Of a stretch of DNA of 64,000 nucleotides, positions 50,701 to 63,843 are shown in pieces; position 1 is the stretch's first letter, and each line of letters begins with the position of its first letter. The notes under the pieces are model-generated. The model did no database searches, was not told where the DNA came from, and saw nothing but the letters and a program-made list of their open reading frames with translations. The position numbers and the translations under genes are program-made. The stretch is from Paralvinella palmiformis (taxonomy: Eukaryota > Annelida > Polychaeta > Terebellida > Alvinellidae), in assembly GCA_025642065.1 (NCBI GenBank), contig JAODUP010000832.1, forward strand, positions 146,001 through 210,000, written 5' to 3'.

Positions 50701-51880
50701 GGTTCGTCATACCATCTCAGGAATTCTACGCCAATGTCATCCCTCAAACATTGAATCTCTGATTGGATATTATCAATCATTGTGTATGCCCCAAAGACAT
50801 CAATATCTCTTCTTTGTAGTTTAGCAGACAAACCTTTCGAATAATCCAAACTATTCTCCAATACTGTGGAACCAATAAAAACTCAAAAACTCTGCAGACT
50901 ACGTTTCATACCATGAGCCGTAGTCTTGGTGTCACTATCCCAATTCCAACGATTTTCATGAACCTCTGGACAAACATGGGGATTAACCATAGAATCAGGG
51001 CAAGTGACCACGTGTTCATAAAGTTCACCATATGTTTTCAAACAAGAATGTCTTTCAACCCGGCGTGTCTTGCACAAACCTTTAAGTTACTCGTGGCGAG
51101 TATTTGGGAAATATTATTTGAGAGCAGGCTCCAGAAATGGTTGCCTCCTGGGAGAATTGTCAAAACATTACTAAGTTATTATTTAACAGACAAATCACAA
51201 TTATACTTCGTTTTATACTAAGTAAATAGTCTGTTAAATAATAATGATATCAGGAACAAATTACACAATACTCAATCTGTGGTTATTGAAGAATGACAAA
51301 TTCGCAGTACAAAGACTAGTTATTATGTCGCCAAATGATATACTGTATTTAAAGATGGAGAATTCCTACTGGAGATGGGAGTGGAGTTCTGACCCGCTGA
51401 GAGGATGGAGGTGCCTGACCCCCAGCCCCCCGATAGATCCGCCACTGCATCAACAAATCATAAATAAACGGAGACAATTACCATTACTTCCTTTCATTAT
51501 AAAGAATTGTTGACTGTATTTAATGGTTTAATGGAATTTCTCTTTTTAGTATTCCTTTGTTTATTTGAGGCACGTTTAGTCGCCGATTACCTAATACAAG
51601 AACGTGAACTTCTTGTATTGGTAGCCATACTTACAGTCTAAGTATATGCTAACATCTAAGCAGCTTTTCTTTCTATTCACAAAAACCTACCTTTAAAAAG
51701 AATTTAGTAGAATGTAACAAGGTTGGAAATCAGTTACAAATCACTGAATATAGAAAGTACGAAATAGGCTCTCACAGACATATACAATAACAAATACAAA
51801 TACAGCTATATCAGCTGTGACTAACCTCGAATTTTCACGGCTGCTGCTATTAGAAGCAGCAATAAAACGGATAATCTCAT
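27810..51880 (-). CDS. Gene 1: modular secreted Ser/His-repeat, VWC, EGF and VWA protein
   Basis: 32 coding exons, given high to low: 51826-51880, 49341-49370, 48587-48694, 47820-47927, 46386-46493, 45338-45445, 43861-43968, 42894-43001, 42054-42161, 41332-41439, 40415-40516, 40202-40213, 39263-39358, 38950-39021, 38381-38521, 38151-38212, 37760-37922, 37212-37295, 36683-36747, 35437-35587, 34854-34942, 34266-34449, 34144-34155, 33807-33883, 32598-32723, 32388-32485, 32043-32154, 30638-30797, 29602-29625, 29223-29308, 28924-29029, 27810-27949. Every boundary is GT/AG, all phases agree, and the total is 3111 bases with a single stop. The product has a signal peptide, eight Ser/His modules, a His-Gly tract, two C8-like domains, and VWC, EGF and VWA domains, and no membrane anchor. 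It is therefore probably an extracellular matrix, shell or adhesive-mucus protein; that function is inference. I do not recognise a named orthologue. Two 12-base exons and one 24-base exon rest on phase and splice sites alone. Confidence 0.85.
28640..28826 (-). mobile_element. Family A SINE in the last intron of gene 1
   Basis: Full-length body from 'ATGTTTTACGGCCAATTGTG' to the head with 'GGGGCGCC' on the minus strand. The A and B boxes are recognisable but mutated. Confidence 0.85.
29741..29931 (-). mobile_element. Family A SINE in a gene 1 intron
   Basis: Runs from the 'GATGATGATTGATG' tail to the head 'GCTAGACCACGGAGGCG'. It lies between the 24-base exon and the last VWA exon. Confidence 0.85.
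30430..30625. repeat. (ATG)n/(CAT)n arrays with SINE 3' end
   Basis: An ATGATG run at 30446-30483 and a CATCAT run at 30531-30557, followed by the family A tail motif 'AAAAGTGGCCGTAAAACAGC'. The poly-His and poly-Met open frames here are artefacts of the triplet repeats. A decayed minus-strand SINE piece also lies at 30155-30220. Confidence 0.75.
30638..33883 (-). CDS. Gene 1, von Willebrand factor A domain (exons 24-28)
   Basis: Exons 33807-33883, 32598-32723, 32388-32485, 32043-32154 and 30638-30797 together encode one VWA domain of about 190 residues. The first strand KIDLVFVVDTSSSIS carries the MIDAS motif DxSxS. Then come the helix DFIKMKKFVKEV, the strand TLIGIIRFS, the helix QAIDEANKMF, PIMIIVTDGKS with the second metal-binding Asp, and ATVITVGVTNSGD. 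Ligand binding through a bound metal ion is typical of this fold, and all the visible metal ligands are kept. The domain is cut by four introns. The first of these holds the 26-bp minisatellite. Confidence 0.93.
31660..31718. repeat. (CA)n(TA)n microsatellite
   Basis: CA dinucleotides run into TA dinucleotides, in a gene 1 intron. Another (TA)n tract is at 32272-32330, and an (ACT)n triplet array is at 31812-31870. Confidence 0.9.
32773..33700. repeat. 26-bp minisatellite in the VWA intron
   Basis: About 35 tandem copies of a 26-base unit close to GGGACATAAAGTATAGAAAC followed by AAAGAT. Unit variants (ACGAGG, ACAAGG, GCATAT) recur in blocks of several units, so the array also has a higher-order period. 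All three minus-strand frames stay open for long distances because the unit lacks stops in any frame. Those open frames (up to 310 residues) are not genes, since the spliced VWA exons lie on either side. Confidence 0.93.
34266..34942 (-). CDS. Gene 1, Thr linker, VWC-like and EGF-like domains (exons 21-22)
   Basis: Exon 34854-34942 starts with about 12 consecutive Thr residues encoded by ACN codons, likely an O-glycosylated linker. It continues as NPDCPFDGGVLP, joined in phase 0 to FGSEDAMINGCTQICNC in exon 34266-34449. The CxF.G pattern with CTQICNC and later LECRPIGC resembles a von Willebrand C domain. It is followed at once by a nidogen-type EGF-like domain, CGENAECVDD to EGDGFTC. Phase decides the acceptor at 34449 over a nearer AG eight bases inside it. 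The 12-base exon 34144-34155 adds PPLP before the VWA domain. Confidence 0.87.
34634..34688. repeat. (AAT)n triplet array
   Basis: AAT units flanked by AAC units, lying 166 bases from the Thr-rich exon. A second, longer triplet field of (ACT)n/(ATT)n lies at 35234-35427, only about 10 bases beyond the donor of exon 35437-35587. Confidence 0.9.
35437..38212 (-). CDS. Gene 1, two Cys-rich C8-like domains (exons 16-20)
   Basis: Exons 38151-38212, 37760-37922, 37212-37295, 36683-36747 and 35437-35587. The region reads as two related units. Unit 1: KCCNPCELLKNPKSDFYQ, RCGQFL, a Tyr-Lys-Lys-Cys and a later FICYKN. Unit 2: EQCDRCEALMNENSHFYK, VCGHAI, a Met-Lys-Cys and a later GYCHS. In both, a 62-65 base phase-0-ending exon is joined to a 151-163 base exon. 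The order C..C..L.......F..CG..I, then C, then ..YC, resembles the C8 domain that follows VWD in VWF and mucins. No VWD is seen, so 'C8-like' is a suggestion. The duplicated exon pair is direct evidence of an internal duplication. Confidence 0.82.
35690..35815 (-). mobile_element. Degraded family A SINE
   Basis: Recognisable from 'GAGCCGAGTGACATC' and 'GTGAAACATCCATCTGACATA'. Both ends are poorly preserved. Confidence 0.55.
37640..37752 (-). mobile_element. tRNA-like SINE head next to a gene 1 exon
   Basis: On the minus strand it reads 'CTGTGGCGCAGTTAGTACC' and later 'GGGTTCGAATTCC', an A box and a B box. It begins about eight bases past the donor of exon 37760-37922. Confidence 0.6.
38213..38253. 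repeat. (TA)n abutting a splice acceptor
   Basis: The TA run ends at the AG of exon 38151-38212, so the acceptor's upstream tract is a microsatellite rather than a pyrimidine run. Confidence 0.85.
38381..40516 (-). CDS. Gene 1, degenerate modules and His-Gly tract (exons 11-15)
   Basis: Exons 40415-40516 (102 bases), 40202-40213 (12), 39263-39358 (96), 38950-39021 (72) and 38381-38521 (141), all starting and ending in phase 1. The first still resembles the 36-residue module (SMSRSESTDVVVRGPN and TSTSVSRSVNK). The 12-base exon supplies VNGH, the usual module ending. Later exons keep only STS/SYS motifs and Lys-Gly-Tyr. The last encodes KPRHHSHSHSHG followed by repeated GH and HKHNL, about 13 His in 24 residues. 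That tract could bind metal ions such as zinc, copper or nickel, or respond to pH. This is inferred from composition. Confidence 0.83.
38698..38728. repeat. (TA)n microsatellite
   Basis: In the gene 1 intron between exons 38381-38521 and 38950-39021. An array of CA/CG dinucleotides lies at 37975-38105. Confidence 0.85.
39490..39647 (-). mobile_element. Family A SINE in a gene 1 intron
   Basis: The head (minus strand) keeps 'TGGCCTAATTGGTAGCGCGG' and 'GGGTTCAAACCCCGG'. The 3' tail is truncated before the GTGCAC motif. Confidence 0.82.
39800..40195 (+). mobile_element. Non-LTR retrotransposon 3' end, copy 2
   Basis: Close to 8215-8625 over its whole length, including 'CCATTAGAAAGTCATCC', 'AGATACTATTGCAGGTGCCA' and the tail 'GAATGGCTCCTGCTAGTAAG' ending in ATT repeats. 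It encodes the same RT C-terminus with frame damage. It is inserted antisense in gene 1, and its tail ends within about 10 bases of the donor of the 12-base exon at 40202. Confidence 0.85.
41072..41150. repeat. Dispersed repeat E, copy 1
   Basis: 'CCCACAGGCTGAT.AGTAG' through 'ATATGTGGAGGTATGGAACA' and 'TTTAGATT' also occurs at 61083-61180. Family unknown. Confidence 0.65.
41161..41340 (-). repeat. 60-bp tandem repeat of an exon end, with splice sites
   Basis: Three 60-base units. The units at 41161-41220 and 41221-41280 are identical, and 41281-41340 differs at three positions. A fourth, partial unit is the 3' end of exon 41332-41439 itself. On the minus strand each unit reads as a 33-base GTAAG...CAG stretch followed by 27 bases encoding VSESIGESH, the same as the exon's own ISVSESIGKSH ending. 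Potential 27-base exons lie at 41272-41298 and 41212-41238, flanked by AG and GTAAGA. The last unit lacks its donor. Whether they are spliced is unknown. Confidence 0.9.
41332..49370 (-). CDS. Gene 1, Cys micro-exon and eight 36-residue Ser/His modules (exons 2-10)
   Basis: Exon 49341-49370 (30 bases) encodes TDGCTCPSQ. Eight exons of exactly 108 bases follow, all phase 1 to phase 1. Each encodes a 36-residue module of the form xxMSASxTxDxSxxGPxGHxK, then xHxSxSVSRSxGKGH. Constant features are MSAS at the start, GH near the middle, a His four residues later, SVSRS, and a closing H. Three His per module and about a third Ser give a polar, basic, low-complexity chain. Exons 46386-46493 and 43861-43968 differ by about two residues, and 45338-45445 matches 42894-43001 closely. 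This reflects a recent segmental duplication. The last module (41332-41439) has lost GP and gained CY. Confidence 0.9.
41710..41748. repeat. (ATT)n array and SINE tail
   Basis: An ATT run. A minus-strand family A SINE 3' fragment ('GCCACTTTTGTGCACATGCT') follows at 41828-41895. Confidence 0.8.
42338..42390. repeat. (TA)n microsatellite with AT-rich flanks
   Basis: AT-only sequence over about 42230-42420, in the gene 1 intron between modules. Confidence 0.85.
42436..44243. repeat. Segmental duplication, copy 1
   Basis: Pairs with 44609-46790. Shared landmarks: 'TACTGAGTCCCAGCGTGGGT' (42532 and 44703), the module exon at 42894 (pair 45338), 'ATCGATGATGTTATCAACTT' (43558 and 46083), the module exon at 43861 (pair 46386), and a 3' edge near 'TTTAAGAAGGAG'. 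A (GACA)n tract at 43203-43243 is expanded differently in the partner. Confidence 0.88.
44290..44438 (-). mobile_element. Family A SINE with internal deletion
   Basis: The body jumps from 'GGCCACTTTTGTTCACAAG' straight to 'TGATGAGGCGAAGTGAAAG', having lost the GGAGGTCGCTCG segment. The head is present on the minus strand. Confidence 0.8.
44609..46790. repeat. Segmental duplication, copy 2
   Basis: Partner of 42436-44243, carrying two module exons. A third, shorter echo lies at 46810-46935 ('CCTAGCAAAC', 'ACGGGTATTTAAAA'), with no exon preserved. It is upstream in the transcript of copy 1, so the module order is a, b, (c, d), (e, f), g, h, with c/d and e/f the duplicated pair. Confidence 0.88.
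47510..47585 (+). mobile_element. Family A SINE 3' tail
   Basis: Only 'CCCACCATGTGCACAAAAGT' to (CAT)n remains. An (AAT)n array follows at 47712-47750. Confidence 0.8.
49412..50015 (+). repeat. (ATAAT)n array split by a tRNA-derived SINE
   Basis: Pentanucleotide arrays at 49412-49600 and 49915-50010 flank a SINE at about 49602-49912. Its head is 'GATAGCGCAGTTAGTTAGAG' (A box) and 'GGGTTCGAATCTCC' (B box), and its tail is 'GGCGCTATATAAACATGC' followed by ATT. The body is unlike families A and D. It lies in the gene 1 intron between exon 2 and the first module. It is not a functional tRNA, because no acceptor stem closes. Confidence 0.75.
50230..51452 (-). pseudogene. hAT-like transposase fragment with in-frame stop
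   Basis: Minus-strand translation at 51077-50530 gives CKTRRVERHSCLKTYGEL, NRWNWD, LSAKLQRRDIDVFGAY and FLRWYDE. This is the pattern of hAT-derived proteins of the DUF4371/52-kDa-repressor group (CxTRWVERH, then LS..LQ...D...A). A TGA at 50885-50883 interrupts one otherwise continuous frame, and the usual Trp of TRW is Arg. The outer edges show GGGCGGATCC (50231) and AGATCCGCCACTGC (51436), like hAT ends CAGTGGCGGATC. Dead transposon in the first intron of gene 1. Confidence 0.72.
51826..51880 (-). CDS. Gene 1, exon 1 with signal peptide
   Basis: ATG at 51880, then MRLSVLLLLLIAAAVKIRG: a basic start, an 11-residue hydrophobic core and a small-residue region. This is a textbook secretory signal, with cleavage likely after AAA or near KIRG. 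It ends in phase 1 at a GTTAGT donor. The phase joins it to exon 49341-49370, giving G-TDGCTC. Confidence 0.88.
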
Positions 51881-51893
51881 CTTGTAGATGGTT

Positions 51894-52131
51894 CTGTAAA
51901 ATCTGTAAAAATCAACACATGAAATGTTTAGCAATTCAGATGAAATATGAGAAGTTTGAAATTATCATTCGAATCTAAACACAACCTGGTCTCTGATGTT
52001 TTGACATTTTATTCTCATTCCACGTCTAAATGCTTGACATTTTACCTCTTTATCTACAATGGGGGCAGATTAGCTCCCCCGAAAATCTCTTATCGGCGTT
52101 AGGAAATCTGCCGACAGTTCTATTTTATATA
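51894..52131 (-). promoter_or_regulatory. Gene 1 TATA box and probable 5' leader intron
   Basis: TATATAAAATA at 52131-52121 on the minus strand predicts transcription start near 52100. The leader then has a GTAAAA donor at 52045 (after AAAGAG) and an acceptor TTTTACAG ending at 51894, 13 bases before the ATG. A short untranslated exon of about 55 bases is therefore likely. The TATA box is clear; the rest is inference. Confidence 0.55.
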
Positions 52132-52849
52132 ACTAACCCGATGTAAACATCTGCCGACATCTGTTAACATCTGTCACGCGATGGGTAATATGACAAAACA
52201 TTTTTATTTACTTCTTTAAAGAAAAACAAATACATAATTATCTTTATTATTAACATCTAGCGCTCGATTTTCTCCCATCGTTTACCCGTTCAATATATGT
52301 AACAAATTTTTAAGGTCAATGGAGATAAAATGGAGTACACCTTATCACCTTGTTCTGGACATCCATGTTTAAATGATATTGTAATGACGTCTGATATGAC
52401 GCTATATGTAACAGGAGTAAAATTAGGACTTATATCAGGAGTAATTTAAATTTAAAATTAAAGGTATGCGCTAATACGGCGAAGTTTATCAGACGGATCG
52501 ATACGGAATCATTAAAGGGTGAGTAAGTGAGTGAGTGAGTCTTCTGTTCAGCCTAGGCAATAGTCACGTCTGTGACATATGATCGAGAGGGAATTTATTA
52601 AAGAAGCGCTCAGAATCAAAACAAAATATACATCTAAATTTAATAAAATGCCAAATACTGCCAACGTTAACTATTACTTCTTGCATGCCACCAATAAGCT
52701 GTCGATCTGAGCCGTACCATGGTCTACGTAAGGCTGTGTGTATAATCTAAAAAGTAAATTATGCGCAAGGGAATAAATACAGTATCGGAAATAAACCCCA
52801 AAAGGGCTCAGATTATCGAGATAAATAGTACGGCTTGAAATTAGGTCAT

Positions 52850-53155
52850 TCCGATAGTACATTAGTCAGAGCGCTGCACTGCAAATCTTTAGGTTGTCAG
52901 TTCGAATCCAACTCATGCCTACGTTTGTCCTATTTATTACCCTTGGCAGGAGGCCTCTATGGCCTAACTGGTAGCGCAGTTGGCCACAGATCTATAGCAC
53001 CCGTGTTCAAACCCAGCCCGGGATATATCACGAGGGGTATTTCACCTTTCAGAACGCCTCATTATCATTGGAGGTCGCTCGGCCCATTTAGCCTACCGTG
53101 TGCACAAACGTGGCTGTAAAATAGCAACAATTACATTTATTTATTACCCTTGGCT
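52850..53155 (+). mobile_element. tRNA-like element with nested family A SINE
   Basis: A tRNA-like head at 52858-52920 ('CATTAGTCAGAGCGCTGCAC' and 'CAGTTCGAATCCAACTC') is interrupted by a full family A SINE at 52948-53137. The SINE is flanked by the exact 17-base direct repeat TATTTATTACCCTTGGC (52931-52947 and 53138-53154). The host repeat may continue to about 53350. Confidence 0.85.
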
Positions 53156-54283
53156 AAGGCTAAACAACCCAACTCGAATACTGCACACAGCGCGTGATTG
53201 GTGTGGATAGATACGCTGCTTTGGCCTATAAACGGAGTGTAACCTCAGTGTGCTGGGAGGTGTAACAGCTTTGTTTGTATGCGATGAGCCGAAATGTGAG
53301 ATAAATTACCCCGGACGTGTTTTTGTTTGATCACCGGGGTGATATATCGAGTGTAGCACTACCGTGTTTGTTCACCAAATACTCGGTCCATTGCTTCTCG
53401 TGAAACATTTGATTACCCGCTGATAATTGTATTTTTTGTTACAGTCGATTCCGAAATAAACAGATGTATACTGGCGCTATTTGTGTGCCATATTTTAACC
53501 TGTGTTTAGGATGTTAAGACGGGATCACGGCTCATCCGGTATTTGAACTAATTTTTCTAACCGTAGATGTTCTTCTCAAGTGTTAGATGTCTCTGTAAGA
53601 TCAGGTTTGACAAATTGATTTAACCACAACACGGTCTTTGAAATTGTAGAAAATGTTAATTCATAATAAGCGCATGCTAGCTGTTTCTAGTGATGATAAA
53701 ATAGATGATTATGATGATGATAATGCCGATAAAGTATTTGATGATGATGATGATGAAGATGAGGTGGTGGTGGATGAGGAAGGTAATACACAAAGGTAAC
53801 GATTATCGGTAGACAACCTCGAAAGACAACTGTTTTGTGGCATGTTATGATTAAGTTTTGAAATTATTATCAGTAAAATCTCAGTTATCTCTTTTGTTAC
53901 TGGAGAGTAAAATATTATGTTGAATATTACAATAAATGAATTTAAACAAATTAAAATCATTCATGCTGAAATTCAAGCAAGTAAGCCTCCTCGCAATATT
54001 TATGGCTTAGCGGTAGGAGGTCCATCTTTAAAACAGCCTTTCAAAATAAAAAGTTTTGGAACATCTGAGACAAAATGCCACCAACATATGAACTTATTTC
54101 GAATTGTATGGGTAGAAGAATGCAATTTTGATTAAGCCAAGAAGCTTCATAATATATTGTGTGTCTATTATGACATATACTGCTGATATATAGTAACTTC
54201 ATGAATGTTAATGTTTATACACTATTAACACAATAAAATGAAAACGTGAACGAATTAATTATATATATCGTTGAATTTTATTT
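53156..54283. other. Intergenic, no gene recognised
   Basis: ATGATG-rich stretch at 53690-53780, otherwise plain AT-rich DNA. The open frame at 53917-54135 (72 residues) has no feature I recognise. Confidence 0.45.
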
Positions 54284-54550
54284 TCAGTTGAATGCCCGAT
54301 TGTTGTGCTGGGCTTGCTTCGCTAACCCTTGAATATTAGGTTGTAGATGTGTGCTCGCAAGCCTCAGTGTACCCTCCAAATGTGCAACTATGAGTCTACT
54401 ACGGGTCTTGATTATTTTGCTGAACAGTTGTAGACATAGGTACGTGCTTCCGAATAGTGCGCTTATCATTGGAAGGTGACGCATTAGTCCGTAGAACTGC
54501 TCGGCTGGAACATATAATATTGGCAGAACAATCAATCTCAACTTCAGCAA
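54284..54550 (-). pseudogene. hAT transposase C-terminal fragment
   Basis: The frame reads SALFGSTYLC, QLFSK, TRSRLIVAHLEGTLRLAS and HLQPNIQGLAKQAQ. This is the dimerisation region of hAT-derived proteins such as the ZBED5/FAM200/GTF2IRD2 group (usual form: FGSTYLCE..FS, RSRLT..HL...LR). Glu is missing after YLC, and the upstream part is scrambled. A 35-base perfect tandem duplication at about 54545-54612 lies just outside it. Not an active gene. Confidence 0.72.
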
Positions 54551-56260
54551 ACTTGGTTTTCAAGTCAATGGCCATGTTTCAGCAAACTTGGTTTTCAAGT
54601 CAATGGCCATGTTTACTGCGTTGGAAAATAAACATAATGTGTATAATTGCATTGTTTGCGTTGTCCCTCCCACAGACGACGGAGCTTCTACTGAAATGCA
54701 CAGAAGTGTTCAAATAGTTTGTTGATTAACTTGTTTCTGCCCTGTAATTTTATGTTCAACACGTTCAGATGTTTTGAAACGTCTACCAACAATGCCAAAT
54801 CTGACAACCATGCCGAGTCTGACAGTTCTGGGACACCGAACCCCATTTGCGCACCAAACACGGCGAGTACGTTCTGAAGGACATAGACACGGTGAAACCT
54901 GGCCCCTCTGCTAAGCCAGCGGACTTCACAATACTACAGCATATCGCCATATTCGGCGTCCATCTCCAGTATCAGTTGTTGAAACTGTCTTTGATTCAGA
55001 CCCTACTTACGCACAAAGTTTATGGTTTTAACGACAACGTGCATCGCATCCCGCATTTACAGTGATTTTGCACACAACGCCTCCTGGTGGATGATGCAAT
55101 GCATTTTGATTATTGTGTTTGTGGTGCGGGGGTTTGACGTTATTACGAAAGAGGGCTTTAAAAGCTAGCCAGCTCCTCATTGGTCGCCCAATTTGCCGAA
55201 AATTGCCGATCTCTATGAAAAAGACGATTATAATTACTTCTCGGCAGGAAAGGACAGCTTAACATGAGTTATTAGTGAACTGGTTGTTTTGATAATTACG
55301 CGGTCAGTGACGGCCGAAACCAATGTGTAAGTGAGTTAAAAGAGATGCGAGAATGGCAGTACTTCACGAATACTATAATATCCACAGATATTCTAAACCC
55401 TAGAATGCTATCTCGGGCCGGACAGATTGCCGCAGCCGGCAGGATCAGGCCCGCGGACCGTGGGTTGCCGACCTCTGGTGCATACTATTATTTGCCCATC
55501 AGAAGCACCGATTTTACTTCGCGGATGTTACAAGGAAATGATGCTATCTGTTTTTGTTTTAGGGTTGCTATTAAGTTCTAGTTGAAAGGATCAACAGCGA
55601 AAGCAACCAAAACCAACTCGAAAACCAATATAATTATTTTTAGTATTAATGTTAGGAAATAAAATAAAATAAATATGTCTCAAAATATATTCATCCATAG
55701 TTGTCCTTATTACTAGAGGATAACTACTTTTCATATATTGGTGAAGGATGTAAAGTATATGGATGACCTATTTTGTAAAAGGAGCATCATTTTGTTTGTC
55801 AGCGTTTAGTTGATTGAGGCGATTATTTAGTTGTTAATGTATTTCTCGGACAGCCATTACCAATACCTTTAACCGTTTTGACTCCTTTTTCTATTGGCTG
55901 TAATGGGTCCAGTTAGCCTATAATTATACATAAGCAATATGTTTGCATGTTGAGTGCAGGTACACACAGAGAGATGACGTCATCAAACCAAGCCAATTGA
56001 GAGTCTCGGATTCCAGTCTGAAACTCGGTTATGCCAAAGGCGACAGATATAATATTATAAGTTGGACTTTATTATGACCAAGCTTTAAAATTCACGCCCT
56101 CTTTAAAGTCTGTTCTTGCCGAGTGGCTACTTGGTTCTTCTGCCGATATAAATAAAGGTTGGGAATAATAAATTAAAAATTTTAATGAGCAAACATCATG
56201 GTACCAACCATATTCCCAACCGATCTCATATTCATCGCCGTTTAGAGGCTTTTGTCAGAC
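54551..56260. other. Intergenic, unidentified
   Basis: 54780-55070 is less AT-rich and open on the plus strand for 72 residues, probably more of the hAT remnant or another mobile element. 55345-55581 is open for 78 residues without recognisable motifs. I call no gene. Confidence 0.4.
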
Positions 56261-56263
56261 CGC

Positions 56264-56373
<110 letters not shown>

Positions 56374-56482
56374 CATACACATTCTCTTTTATTTTTATAG
56401 ATGCTATAAATACTTCTGATTAAGGCTAAAGGAACGATATCATGGGTACGTTGAGGTCAAATCTACACGTACTGTAATCATC

Positions 56483-56545
56483 AGTGGCGTATCTAAGGTG
56501 TGGCAAGTATGGGACCTGCCATCGGCGCCCCTTGAAGGAGGGCGC
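56483..56545. mobile_element. Solo hAT-like terminus
   Basis: CAGTGGCGTATCTAAGG followed by GGGCGCC, the common end of hAT-type elements. The opposite end was not found. Confidence 0.4.
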
Positions 56546-56788
56546 CACTGATCTGTATTGTGAGGTGATTTTATGGTAATGTTATCTGAAGGATAAGTGT
56601 TAAAGGTTGGGACCGGGGCACACTTTCGGTGCTTACCATTGGGGCCATATTCCATAGATAAAGGGCTGCTATTAATAGAAATAATTAACAAGGATTTTAT
56701 TAAGCCAGGTTAATCAAGACAGTTGTTATTATTATTTTGATTTAATTTTATTACTTACTCTATGAAACACAAAATCGTAATATCTCAG

Positions 56789-56951
56789 CAAAATGTAAAT
56801 ATTGCTGTATTACGGACACTTTTGTGAACAAGTTAGGCTAAGTGGGTAATGAAGGATGAAACACCCTTCTGATATAGCCCAAGCGGGATTTAAACTTAGG
56901 TGGTACAGATCTAGGGCTAGCTGCGCTACCAGTTAGACCATGGAGGCGCCC
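56789..56951 (-). mobile_element. Family A SINE with target-site duplication
   Basis: Flanked by CGTAATATCTCAG at 56776-56788 and 56952-56964. Internally shortened: the body skips the region after 'AGGCTAAGTGGG'. Confidence 0.88.
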
Positions 56952-57483
56952 CGTAATATCTCAGTAACGATAATTGCTATCGTGTATATTCAGTTCTTCG
57001 AAGAATCGCTTAGATGCTGTATTAAAAACATTAAATTCTCCATATCGCCTTTCACGATATATTAAAACTCAGATATAAACGAAACATAGATACACAGGTA
57101 CGTCCACGTACGCATCTGCCTACAGGTAGATAGTAATAGCGTATACCAGATTCTATGAACATTTTCTATTGGTATTACAACGTTTTCTAATAAATAATGA
57201 AAGACTTTTAAATGTAAACGTGAAGGTGATCTAACAACATTTACAATAAATGGTTCAAAAGAAGAGATATTTATGACGGAAACAAAACACGAATATAAAT
57301 CAACTGATAGAAATCTAAAGTTGGTTTAGTTGACTCTTAATTGCTAAAGCATTGATTATTGTCGTTATTGCTCTATTTGTTGCTTATAACCAATAAATAA
57401 ATACAATTTACATGGTTAAGCTGCCGTTTCTAAATGATCTTAGAGTATTCTAAATGTTGATTCCTGTTTTTATTCCACTGGAA

Positions 57484-57485
<2 letters not shown>

Positions 57486-57537
<52 letters not shown>
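57486..57537. repeat. (ATT)n array and local duplication nearby
   Basis: An ATT run. At 57729-57775 and 57904-57952 the 30-odd bases around 'TCTTTTTAAGTGGTAAAAAA' are repeated. Confidence 0.85.
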
Positions 57538-58167
57538 CAACAACATATTAACATCGACGACGAACACAATTACATTCTCAATAATACCTGAATATATGGC
57601 CTGATATCGTTCACGAGCCCCATTGGGTATCAGGTATGGCATATTTTTCTAACATTTGAAAATTACCAACTAACATATATTGCAGAACCATAAGCTGAAG
57701 GATAACTTTGGCTATATATGTTGATTTCATGAACCTTTTAGTTGTCTTTTTAAGTGGTAAAAAACATATTCGTATATTTTACTATTGTTCAATGACCTGA
57801 GCAAACACTAAATAAATAATTGGGTAGAATGTCTATAGTTTGTATTCCATATTAAATACTAAACATCAATAATATGTCCTTTCTGCTATTATGTTTGAAT
57901 TTACATGAACCTGTATAATATTGTCTTTTTAAGTGGTAAAAAACATATTCGTATCAGCCTGAAATCCGACCTGATCAATACACTAAGTAAAAGAGCATTG
58001 TGTGATGTATGTATGTATGTATGTATGTGTGTTGCGTGTGCGTGTGTGTGCCTGTGCGTGCGTATGTGTGTGTGTGACAACAGCGACATCCCTGGTAAAA
58101 CAACGTTTTAAATAACTGAAATAAACAACAAGAACAAAGCTGAAATCAGGAGAACAGTCTAAACGTA

Positions 58168-58173
58168 TTTATT
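58168..58173 (-). terminator. Poly(A) signal of gene 2
   Basis: AATAAA on the minus strand about 95 bases past the gene 2 stop codon. It supports a short terminal exon of about 58145-58276. Confidence 0.7.
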
Positions 58174-58268
58174 GACAATCTGAAGATAGCACGATTTAAA
58201 CCACTTCCTTCCTTTACTTAAATGTCGTTCAGGAACCTTTTGCATTCAATGCATCCTTCTGAACCGAG

Positions 58269-63556
<5,288 letters not shown>

Positions 63557-63843
63557 CTAAAATTAAAGACAAAATTTCGCTTAAATCAAATGAACACAAA
63601 ATAACAATAACAACAGTTATCTAGTCATTGAGAAATACATTATAACTCCTCTATACCGTACTGGAGAGTATCTTCACAAATACATAGACATCTAAGTAGT
63701 TTGAAACAACCGAAAAAAAACAATAAAATAACTATCTCTAACTCGATCTTCCCAACATACATCAGGAATACAAAAGTAGAAACGAAGATGCGCATTAGTC
63801 GGATTTGTACTACTACAGTAGGATGAAATATTGTTATTTTCAT

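Noticed and set aside
55345..55581. 78-residue plus-strand ORF
   Set aside because: No motifs, no splice context and surrounding transposon debris.
57575..57642. Possible gene 2 exon encoding PYLIPNGARERYQAIYSG
   Set aside because: A fair donor follows, but read in the phase left by the preceding gene 2 exon it contains a stop, and no good acceptor gives the open frame.
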